Below are positions 1-5,526 of a DNA stretch of 13,567 bases, in pieces. Source of the DNA: SVTX01 sp045538195 (GTDB lineage Bacteria > Bacillota > Clostridia > Oscillospirales > CAG-272); the NCBI GenBank assembly GCA_045538195.1, contig JAZSRA010000075.1:1-13567 (forward strand). The letters run 5' to 3'. Positions within the stretch are counted from its first letter, which is position 1. Each line of letters opens with the position of its first letter. The translations under genes and the position numbers were made by a program. Below the pieces are notes generated by a model. That model saw only the letters and a list, made by a program, of their open reading frames with translations, was not told the DNA's origin and did not search any database.

Positions 1-148
1 CCCAGTATACTGGTACAAATGTGACAAAAATCTTCCCATTTTAGACCGATTTTTTGTGCAACATGCACAAATTGTGCAACATGCACAAAAGACAAGCCTC
101 GGCCGGCTATGAGTTGTTGTGCAAAACGTAGAATCGCAAAATCGGCAT
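1..148. other. Terminal non-coding region outside the left repeat
   Basis: No gene is visible here on either strand. The stretch is AT-rich and motif-rich. It opens with a perfect 12-bp palindrome (CCAGTATACTGG, 2-13), carries two tandem 17-bp inverted repeats (54-70 and 72-88) and has another TTGTGCA at 117-123. The same heptamer recurs inside the left inverted repeat at 174-180, so this DNA probably belongs to the same phage and is not a random chimera. No counterpart is seen at the right end, because there the sequence runs into adapter. Either the genome ends at 149 and this is a misjoined piece, or the terminal repeat is longer than the 37 bp visible and its right copy was lost in assembly. 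Confidence 0.6.
54..88. repeat. Tandem pair of 17-bp inverted repeats
   Basis: TTGTGCA-ACA-TGCACAA occurs twice, at 54-70 and 72-88, one base apart. Each copy is a perfect 7-bp inverted repeat around ACA. The 18-bp period puts the copies on nearly opposite faces of the helix. This looks like a pair of binding sites for a dimeric protein near the genome end. A candidate would be a replication or packaging factor, but no such protein can be named from the sequence. The arms could also form small hairpins in single-stranded replication intermediates. Confidence 0.7.
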
Positions 149-185
149 AGCGTACAATATGTCTATTGACTTTTTGTGCAATATT
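149..185 (+). repeat. Left inverted terminal repeat (37 bp visible)
   Basis: The 37 bases starting AGCGTACAATATGTC are the exact reverse complement of 13364-13400. Linear phages that prime replication with a terminal protein carry inverted terminal repeats as origins, and a terminal protein/polymerase pair is encoded here. The repeat includes the -35 box of the late promoter (166-171) and one TTGTGCA motif (174-180). Identity stops at base 186. The outer limit cannot be fixed, because the right copy runs straight into adapter sequence at 13401. Confidence 0.85.
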
Positions 186-194
186 GTATATAGT
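166..194 (+). promoter_or_regulatory. Late operon promoter
   Basis: TTGACT (166-171), a 17-bp spacer and TATAGT (189-194) form a near-consensus vegetative sigma promoter with a start expected near 200. The -35 lies inside the inverted repeat, while the -10 lies just outside. Applying the same spacing to the right-end copy gives no -10, so this promoter is specific to the left end. A perfect 15-bp palindrome, GTATATA-G-TATATAC (186-200), covers the -10 and the expected start. That is a good position for a repressor or activator operator, although no regulator gene is recognised in the genome. Confidence 0.8.
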
Positions 195-200
195 ATATAC

Positions 201-270
201 GGCCTCGTGGCCCGAGTGCAGCGCGTATGTCCGCGTGGGCAGAGTTTGCACAGCTCACAAACACGGGGCC
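201..270 (+). ncRNA. Structured 5' leader RNA candidate
   Basis: A GC-rich island starts at the predicted transcription start in an AT-rich surrounding and folds by hand into a three-way junction. The closing stem pairs 201-209 (GGCCTCGTG) with 262-270 (CACGGGGCC), nine pairs with one G-U. Hairpin A pairs 210-213 with 237-240 and 221-225 with 232-236, with one asymmetric bulge. Hairpin B is weak (245-248 with 258-261). A T-rich tract (271-280) follows, so the element could work as an attenuator. phi29 encodes its packaging RNA near the left end, also with a three-way junction, but this one is smaller. The fold was made by eye and has no covariation support. Confidence 0.4.
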
Positions 271-273
271 TTT

Positions 274-289
274 AATTTTATACAGGAGG
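274..289 (+). promoter_or_regulatory. Ribosome-binding box shared by both operons
   Basis: AATTTTATACAGGAGG precedes the first late gene. The same 16 bases occur on the minus strand at 13296-13311 before the first early gene. It includes the Shine-Dalgarno core AGGAGG plus an AT-rich upstream part. The match at the head of both operons suggests duplication or selection for a common translation-initiation region. Confidence 0.75.
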
Positions 290-297
290 TCAAGCGT

Positions 298-465
298 ATG
301 ACAGTTGCCGTTTATGATACAGCATCAACACATGTCGATTATTCGGACGTCTTAATCGTCACGGCTCAGGATTCCGGCACGATCGCGCTCTTGCAGCAGA
401 CCGTAACAAAGCAGACGAGTCAAATTTTGCTCCCGAAACCGCATCATATCACAATCACTTTTTAG
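298..465 (+). CDS. Hypothetical 55-aa protein
   Basis: I do not recognise this protein. It begins at ATG 298, eight bases after AGGAGG (284-289), and encodes MTVAVYDTASTHVDYSD through to a TAG at 463-465. An upstream in-frame extension to 166 would run back through the promoter and leader, so that start is rejected. The product is small, rich in Thr, Val and Ile, with no transmembrane segment or cysteine. It is the first gene of the late operon and ends 11 bases before the holin-like gene, whose ribosome binding site overlaps its stop. Its place ahead of the structural genes suggests a small virion or lysis-timing factor, but nothing in the residues shows this. Confidence 0.7.
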   Translation: MTVAVYDTASTHVDYSDVLIVTAQDSGTIALLQQTVTKQTSQILLPKPHHITITF

Positions 466-476
466 GAGGGACCTTT

Positions 477-692
477 ATGGAGTCTATCGTCGCAATTATC
501 GCGCAAGTCGGATTTCCTATTGTGTGCTGTCTCTTGCTCTGGAAAGCGCTGGTTGATGAGAAGGACGCGCATAAAGAGGAGATGAGGACGGTCACGGAAG
601 CGCTTAACAACAATACAAAGGCGCTTATTCACTTGTCCGACATGCTTGATCTTCCCAAAAACACGAACGGAGGGAAACACCTTGACAGTTGA
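477..692 (+). CDS. Holin-like small membrane protein
   Basis: This 71-aa protein has one hydrophobic N-terminal segment (about residues 4-24, including AQVGFPIVCCLLLWKAL). A charged, probably coiled helix (DEKDAHKEEMRTVTEAL) follows, then a polar tail. This plan, with a VGFPIV-type membrane motif, matches small YvrJ- and BhlA/UviB-like phage proteins, some of which act as holins that permeabilise the cell membrane for lysis. AGGAGGG (464-470) precedes the ATG at 477. The gene overlaps the next start by 11 bases. A holin at the head of the late operon is unusual, since phi29 places gene 14 near the end. Holin function is inferred from size and topology. Confidence 0.6.
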   Translation: MESIVAIIAQVGFPIVCCLLLWKALVDEKDAHKEEMRTVTEALNNNTKALIHLSDMLDLPKNTNGGKHLDS

Positions 693-1056
693 GGAAAGAT
701 TGCTTTTTATCCGCGCGGGATATTCCGCGCAGGATATCGCCGGTTTTGAAGCAGCCGAAGCTGGACTGGCTCCCGATCCGCCCCCAGCTCCCGATCCGGC
801 CCAGGCTCCCGATCCGGCCCCGGCTCCCGATCCGGCCCCGGCTCACGATATGCCCGCATGGGCCGTTGCTTTGCAGAAATCGCTCGACGATTTGACTAAA
901 GCAACACAGGCCGCAAATGCCCGATATGATGATATGGGTGATCCTTTGACCGTGCAGCAGGAAGCAGAAAACGCCCTTGCCGAATATTTGACAGGCACAA
1001 ATCCGGCTAAAGCAGCCGCAACAACTAAAACTCATACAGGAGGTAACCGCAAATGA
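682..1056 (+). CDS. Candidate scaffolding protein with PDPAPA repeat
   Basis: I chose the TTG at 682 as start: GGAGGG (669-674) lies seven bases upstream, and the only ATG (646) has no such site and would overlap the previous gene much more. The 124-aa product starts MTVEERLLFIRAGYS, has a Pro/Asp/Ala linker at about residues 30-55, then a helical region (WAVALQKSLDDLTKATQA), and ends Lys/Thr-rich. It lies directly upstream of the capsid gene, joined by ATGA (1053-1056), and is acidic and helical. That fits a scaffold like phi29 gp7 (98 aa), the assembly core that leaves the prohead. No clear sequence similarity to gp7 can be claimed. A capsid decoration or minor head protein is an alternative. 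Confidence 0.5.
   Translation: MTVEERLLFIRAGYSAQDIAGFEAAEAGLAPDPPPAPDPAQAPDPAPAPDPAPAHDMPAWAVALQKSLDDLTKATQAANARYDDMGDPLTVQQEAENALAEYLTGTNPAKAAATTKTHTGGNRK
769..852 (+). repeat. 18-bp tandem repeat in the scaffold candidate
   Basis: The unit GCTCCCGATCCGGCCCCG (A-P-D-P-A-P) occurs four times (769-786, 787-804, 805-822, 823-840). A partial, diverged fifth copy occupies 841-852. Copies 3 and 4 are identical. The unit length is a multiple of three, so slippage would change the linker length without breaking the frame. The near identity of the copies implies recent expansion. Confidence 0.9.
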
Positions 1057-2240
1057 GTGTTAATAGCATGTCCTTTGAACAGGCCGCAACCGTGTTAAAT
1101 TCCCTTGTCCAGCAGGCGACCGGCAACACCGCGTTAACGGTCACGTCCCTTGCTGACTATATCTCCGTTGGTCAGCAGCTTTTGCAGACGGGCTATGATC
1201 CTCTCAACATTGGTATTTCTCAGATGGTCAGCAAGACGATTTTCGCCTATCGACCGTTTTCCGGTATGCTGTCCAGTCTCGACCGTGACAGCAACGAGTG
1301 GGGCGCAATCACTCGCAAGGTAAACGCGATCCAGCAGCCTGTGGAGCAGTCCGGCGTGTACACACTGACTGACGGCCTGCACACACCGGACATGTTCAAC
1401 GTCCGCAAGCCTAAGCTTTGGCAGACGAATTTCTACGGTTTCGACGTTTGGACGGATCACGTCAGCGTTACCCGGCAGCAGCTTAAAAACGCTGTCACGA
1501 ATCCCGCGGAAATGGGCCGCCTGCTCGACCTCGTTCTCGGCACTAAGTCGAACGAGATGGAGATGTCCCGCGTCGCTTTCCGCCGCGCTACGATCGCCAA
1601 TATGATCGGCGCGCTCTACGCGCTGTCCAACACGGCGCAGGTCCGACACTTGCTCACGGAGTATAACGCTGCGACCGGTCTTGCTCTGACGGCGCAGACC
1701 GTTAAGCAGCCTGCAAATTACGGCGCGTTTTTCCGTTGGGCTTACGCGCAGATCGCGAAAGTTTCCGACATGCTTCGCAATCCGAACGCGCTGTATCACC
1801 TCAACCCGAACGCAGGCGTTATCCTCCGGCATACGCCCAAAGAGGATCAGCGCTTATACATCTACTCAGGCGCGCTGCATGACGTCGACGCGCAGGTCCT
1901 CGCTACTACGTTCAATCCTGATCGCGTCGACTCTCAGCTCCCGGCCGTGACGGAGGCGGTCGACTTCTTCCAGTCTGCCCAGACTCCTGACGCAATCAAT
2001 GTAAATCCCGCCTATATTGACGCGACCGGCGCTGTGGTGGCGAATCCGACCGCGCAGAATGTTACCGATATCTTTGCGCTGCTTTGTGACCGTGACGCTA
2101 TGGGCGTAAACTTCTACGACCAGTCCGTGGATGTCAGCCCGTACGAGGCAGCGGGCAAGTATTACAATTACTGGTATCACGACGCGCATCGGTACTACTG
2201 CGACGTCACCGAAAACGCGGTCCTGTTCTTGCTCGACTAA
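1053..2240 (+). CDS. Major capsid protein (gp8-like)
   Basis: This 395-aa protein builds the head shell. Length and sequence style fit the phi29 gp8-type HK97-fold capsid proteins (phi29 gp8 is 448 aa). Typical features are the N-terminal helical segment (QAATVLNSLVQQATG), the central block GMLSSLDRDSNEWGAITRKV with KPKLWQTNFYGFDVWTDHVS, and an aromatic C-terminus (YYNYWYHDAHRYYCDVTE). phi29 gp8 carries an additional Ig-like domain that I cannot see here. The ATG at 1053 follows ATACAGGAGGT and overlaps the stop of the preceding gene. A terminator hairpin lies 14 bases after the stop, which could set the high capsid dosage relative to the tail genes. Confidence 0.85.
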   Translation: MSVNSMSFEQAATVLNSLVQQATGNTALTVTSLADYISVGQQLLQTGYDPLNIGISQMVSKTIFAYRPFSGMLSSLDRDSNEWGAITRKVNAIQQPVEQSGVYTLTDGLHTPDMFNVRKPKLWQTNFYGFDVWTDHVSVTRQQLKNAVTNPAEMGRLLDLVLGTKSNEMEMSRVAFRRATIANMIGALYALSNTAQVRHLLTEYNAATGLALTAQTVKQPANYGAFFRWAYAQIAKVSDMLRNPNALYHLNPNAGVILRHTPKEDQRLYIYSGALHDVDAQVLATTFNPDRVDSQLPAVTEAVDFFQSAQTPDAINVNPAYIDATGAVVANPTAQNVTDIFALLCDRDAMGVNFYDQSVDVSPYEAAGKYYNYWYHDAHRYYCDVTENAVLFLLD

Positions 2241-2254
2241 GGACCGGAAACAAC

Positions 2255-2283
2255 ACAAGCCCCGGTATCATTCCGGGGCTTGT
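2255..2283 (+). terminator. Hairpin terminator after the capsid gene
   Basis: ACAAGCCCCGG (2255-2265) pairs perfectly with CCGGGGCTTGT (2273-2283) around a seven-base loop, followed by TTCTT. The stem is strong but the T-tract is short and interrupted, so partial termination is expected. No obvious promoter separates it from the tail genes, so read-through must supply them. It would reduce tail-gene transcripts below capsid transcripts. Confidence 0.75.
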
Positions 2284-2301
2284 TTCTTAGGAGTGTTTTA
2301 A

Positions 2302-3489
2302 ATGGTAGTAACTTTCTATCCGGGCTTTTCAAAGAAGCCTAACTCGACGGCTTTACCGGCCTCTGCAGCGCAGACGCAAGTGATAAACGGAGAGATAAAA
2401 GGCGACTTTTCGCCTTACGCGCCGGTTATCCGGTTTAGGACGATCCCGGCGACGAGCTGCCCGACATATGTCTATTGCTATATAGCATCTTTCAAGCGCT
2501 ACTATTTCGTAGCGTGGGCGTTTGTATCCGGCTTTTGGGAAGCGAGCTGCACTTGCGACGTTCTCGGCACGTATAAAGGTCAGATTCGCGCATCGTCTCA
2601 GTTTGTAGAGAGGTCCGGGAGCGACTACGATCCTTATATTATCGACGGCGCGTGCAATCCTAAAGGTCAGGTAGAATTTGCACAGGCCGTTGTAGGTCAA
2701 ACCGCTATATGGGGTACAGACTATGAAGACGGAACGTACGTTGTCGGTGTGGTGAGCTGTTCGGCCGGTAACAATATCGGGGCGGTTTGCTATTACGCAA
2801 TGTCGCAACTCGGTTTTAATGCGCTTATGTACGCACTGCTCAATTCGCCTAACTGGATGAATATAGACCCGTCTGAAATATCCACTGATCTCCAAAAAGC
2901 GCTTATTAATCCCGCGCAGTATATTGTAAGCGCTGTTTGGCTCCCGATAAATGCAGCTACTTTTATCGGCACGCCGCAAGATATTCCGACAGGAGCGGAT
3001 GTTACCACAACTGTCCGCCTTGGCTGGTGGAGTTTCGATATACAGGTAAATTGTCGGGTGCTGCACAGGCCGACAAGCGAATACGATTCATGGATGAGGA
3101 CATTTGTTTGTGATCTGCTTCAACACCCGGACACGCAGGAGTTTGGCACGTGGGTCAATCTCTCGCCGTACACGAAAGTTACTCTGGATTTTCCGCCGTT
3201 CGGGTGTATCGACTTAGATACGACCGATTTAATGCACAATCTCGGCGTTTTGTCGTGCCGCATGTTTATCCAGACGTATACCGGCGATGCAACATTATAT
3301 ATTTTCGCTGGCAATATCGACACAGACCCCACACACGCACAGATGATCGGCAGCCTGCAAGCGAACGTTGGCGTTCAAATTCCCGTGGGACAGATAGCGA
3401 TTAACCCCAGCAATTTCAAAAACGCCGTTGTTGCAGGCGCTGTTACAGGCGCGGCGGAGTTGGCAAACGCGGTTATGGAGGGGAGTTAA
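2302..3489 (+). CDS. Tail knob protein, N-terminal part (gp9-like)
   Basis: This 395-aa product matches the N-terminal two thirds of a phi29 gp9-type tail knob protein. These form the distal tail tube that contacts and penetrates the cell membrane. The N-terminus TFYPGFSKKPNSTALP (4-19) and the block RYYFVAWAFVSGFWEASC then DVLGTYKGQI (66-95) are typical of this family in small podoviruses. The C-terminal 25 residues are Ala/Val-rich (NAVVAGAVTGAAELANAV) and stop abruptly at TAA 3487-3489. The next cistron begins at the very next base in the same frame and supplies the missing C-terminus. Together they total 583 residues, close to the 599 of phi29 gp9. AGGAG precedes ATG 2302 by eight bases. 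Confidence 0.75.
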   Translation: MVVTFYPGFSKKPNSTALPASAAQTQVINGEIKGDFSPYAPVIRFRTIPATSCPTYVYCYIASFKRYYFVAWAFVSGFWEASCTCDVLGTYKGQIRASSQFVERSGSDYDPYIIDGACNPKGQVEFAQAVVGQTAIWGTDYEDGTYVVGVVSCSAGNNIGAVCYYAMSQLGFNALMYALLNSPNWMNIDPSEISTDLQKALINPAQYIVSAVWLPINAATFIGTPQDIPTGADVTTTVRLGWWSFDIQVNCRVLHRPTSEYDSWMRTFVCDLLQHPDTQEFGTWVNLSPYTKVTLDFPPFGCIDLDTTDLMHNLGVLSCRMFIQTYTGDATLYIFAGNIDTDPTHAQMIGSLQANVGVQIPVGQIAINPSNFKNAVVAGAVTGAAELANAVMEGS

Positions 3490-4056
3490 ATGGCGCGCGA
3501 AAAAGTAACTATTGATTCCGGCATGTCGTCAAGCGGCGCTATCGGACGCTTTTTTGGAGGCGCGGCGGATCAGGCGTCCGAATATGTACAGGCGAGTTTT
3601 CCCGCCGTCAACAAGGCGCTTGATAACGCTATACGGGCCGCGAGTCCGATGGTCCAGAACGTAACGCAAGCGCTGGAACCTGCGCAGCAGATTGTCGCAG
3701 GCGCTAAAACGCTTATGTCCGATCCCTTGCGGTATCTGTCTCAGGCCGCAACAAAAGCAATACCGGCCGCAATAGCGGCAAGCGCAAGTTTGCAGTACAC
3801 TGGCGGACAGGGTAGCTTTTGTAATTTCCTATATCCCGTCGTGGTCCGCACTAAGTGGATGAGGGTAGACGGAAACCGCGCCGCGTATATCGGGAAACCG
3901 TTGTGCAAGGTCCGCCCGTTGTCAGTCTTAACCGGTTATTGCAAGTGTGCCAACGTCAAGCTTGACTTGCCCGGCACGGCTCAGGAGCCGACGGCGACAA
4001 TTGAGGAGCTGCAAATTGTGGTCCTGTATCTTGAGGCGGGAGTGTTCCTCGAATGA
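3490..4056 (+). CDS. Tail knob protein, C-terminal part (gp9-like)
   Basis: This 188-aa product has a small-residue, amphipathic first half (GAIGRFFGGAADQAS at 16-30, AIPAAIAASASLQYTGG at 90-106). A second half (112-188), NFLYPVVVRT through IGKPLCKVRPLSVLTGY to YLEAGVFLE, matches the C-terminus of gp9-type knob proteins. In phi29 gp9 the corresponding middle region (about residues 417-491) is the hydrophobic loop that plugs the tube and opens a membrane channel. Here a TAA falls inside it. Translation can restart at ATG 3490 thanks to GGAGGGG (3477-3483), six bases upstream. This is either a natural two-chain knob or a nonsense mutation with rescue. It joins the lysozyme gene by ATGA. Confidence 0.72.
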   Translation: MAREKVTIDSGMSSSGAIGRFFGGAADQASEYVQASFPAVNKALDNAIRAASPMVQNVTQALEPAQQIVAGAKTLMSDPLRYLSQAATKAIPAAIAASASLQYTGGQGSFCNFLYPVVVRTKWMRVDGNRAAYIGKPLCKVRPLSVLTGYCKCANVKLDLPGTAQEPTATIEELQIVVLYLEAGVFLE

Positions 4057-4637
4057 TAGGCAACTGGACAAATGGCCCCGCTATGCAATCGCTGACTCAG
4101 GAGCAGCGGCAGCAAAACGCGCGTGAAATATGGGGATATTTCCAACAGCGCGGATGGACTCTTGAGAGCGTTTCCGGTATGCTCGGCAATATGCAAATAG
4201 AGTCCGGTATAAATCCGGGACAATGGGAAGAACAGTTTCCGATATACGGCGCGGGCGGTTTTGGTCTGGTGCAATGGACTCCGTGGAGTAACTTTTCCAA
4301 TTGGGCGGGGGCAGATTGGGAAACCAACTATACAAAGCAGCTCGCCCGCATCCAATACGAGCTTGACAACGGTTTACAATGGATACCAGTTGCGGCGGAT
4401 AATTATATGACTTTCCAGCAGTTTACACAGTCGACAGGCGATCCCGGCGATCTTGCTATGGCGTTTGAGCGCGGCTATGAACGCGGAACGCCGATGGAGT
4501 CGGAACGCCGCGCAGCCGCCGCATATTGGTATGATTATCTCGGCGGAGTCGGCCCTATTACGCATCATATTCCGATATGGCTTTTATTCAAATTGAAATG
4601 GAGGTATGAAAACCGTGGACGTTCCTATTTTATTTAG
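4053..4637 (+). CDS. Tail lysozyme (Phage_lysozyme2 type)
   Basis: This 194-aa protein is a peptidoglycan hydrolase of the phage tail lysozyme family, like the N-terminal domain of phi29 gp13. The diagnostic stretch runs from NAREIWGYFQQRGWTLESV (22-40) into SGMLGNMQIESGINPGQWEE (41-60), with Glu50 the likely catalytic acid. The substrate-cleft block GGFGLVQWTPWSNFSNWAG lies at about 68-86. phi29 gp13 is 365 aa and adds a C-terminal M23 peptidase; that domain is absent here. It sits between the knob and portal genes, fitting a tail-tip enzyme that digests the wall during entry. No other muralytic gene is visible, so it may also serve as endolysin. It overlaps the portal gene by about 23-32 bases. 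Confidence 0.85.
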   Translation: MIGNWTNGPAMQSLTQEQRQQNAREIWGYFQQRGWTLESVSGMLGNMQIESGINPGQWEEQFPIYGAGGFGLVQWTPWSNFSNWAGADWETNYTKQLARIQYELDNGLQWIPVAADNYMTFQQFTQSTGDPGDLAMAFERGYERGTPMESERRAAAAYWYDYLGGVGPITHHIPIWLLFKLKWRYENRGRSYFI

Positions 4638-5526
4638 GGCGCAAAATCTCGCCGTAGCTGCACAGTCTCCGGCAGGCGTCCAGACGGTTAACAACGTGAC
4701 AGCGGCTTTTTATGCGCGATATCTTATGAAGCGCGCAATATCTGCCGTCAAGCTGGAAATTCCGCTTGAATGGGATAAAGACTATGTGGCTTATACTCTG
4801 TTCGGATGGGGATTCGGTATCGTTTGCCGCGTCCCTCGCTACGGCGTGATTTTTCAAGCCTGCTCGCTTTACGGGCGCAACGTATACTATCAGCCAACGC
4901 GCGCCATGACAGCAAACCCTCTTTTCCAAAATCCGCCTCAAGGCTGGATTATCGGGAAAAGCTGTGAAGTCGTCAAATTGCAGCCGGATTTCTCGTCATT
5001 CATGGATATCGTGACGACGTACGCGGCACGGCTCGCGCTTGCGTACGAGGCATGGCAGATGAACACGCAAAATTCAAAGCTTGCATATGTCGTCGGCGTG
5101 GACGGCAAAGCGCAGGCGGCGACTTTTGAAAAGCTTTTTGACAAGATTCAATCCGGTGTTCCCGCTGTCGCAACCGGCCAAAACCTTTTTGACAAGGACG
5201 GTAAACCGCGCTGGACCGTCTTTTCGTCGGAAATGGGCCGAAACTATGTTGCGCCTGAAATGTCGGAGGACATGCGGCGGATTATGTCAGAATTTGATTC
5301 CTTTGTCGGAATACCGTCGAATCCGAACGCGGGCAAAAAGGAACGCCAGATCGTCGACGAGGTAAACGCTAACAACGTGGAAACCGACACAATTATCGAT
5401 CTTGTCGTGAGAACACTTAACGACGGTTTTTCCCGCGTCAATAAAAGGTTCGATCTCAATTGCCGCGCGTCGAAAAAATACCCGCTCGCCATGCAAAGCG
5501 AGCAGACCGGGGAGGGTAAAAGTTGA
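4615..5526 (+). CDS. Upper collar/portal protein (gp10-like)
   Basis: This is the dodecameric head-tail connector through which DNA is packaged. It has about 303 aa, against 309 for phi29 gp10. The strongest signature is near the C-terminus: EFDSFVGIPSNPNAGKKERQ then IVDEVNANNVET, the conserved tract of the gp10 family. The N-terminal part carries the YLMKRAISAVKLEIPLEWD and FGWGFGIVCRVPRYGVIFQ segments of the wing region. Two starts are possible. ATG 4606 lies one base after GGAGG (4600-4604), too close to be efficient, whereas GTG 4615 lies ten bases after, so GTG is preferred. The reading frame is the same. The stop overlaps the lower collar start (TGATG). Confidence 0.88.
   Translation: MDVPILFRAQNLAVAAQSPAGVQTVNNVTAAFYARYLMKRAISAVKLEIPLEWDKDYVAYTLFGWGFGIVCRVPRYGVIFQACSLYGRNVYYQPTRAMTANPLFQNPPQGWIIGKSCEVVKLQPDFSSFMDIVTTYAARLALAYEAWQMNTQNSKLAYVVGVDGKAQAATFEKLFDKIQSGVPAVATGQNLFDKDGKPRWTVFSSEMGRNYVAPEMSEDMRRIMSEFDSFVGIPSNPNAGKKERQIVDEVNANNVETDTIIDLVVRTLNDGFSRVNKRFDLNCRASKKYPLAMQSEQTGEGKS

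Noticed and set aside
54..88. CRISPR-like array
   Set aside because: Only two short palindromic units one base apart with no spacers; no cas genes anywhere.
625..1035. Long minus-strand open frame opposite the scaffold candidate (136 aa)
   Set aside because: It is a shadow created by the 18-bp repeat, contains repeated SLGRIGS-type runs and has no ribosome site or operon context.
1134..1832. 232-aa minus-strand open frame opposite the capsid gene
   Set aside because: Antisense shadow of a highly biased coding sequence; no start signal or neighbours on that strand.
2302..4056. Stop-codon reassignment (TAA read as an amino acid) in the knob gene
   Set aside because: TAA, TAG and TGA all end other well-defined genes here (TAA for capsid, lower collar and fibre), and a good ribosome site precedes the second part, so restart is simpler than recoding.
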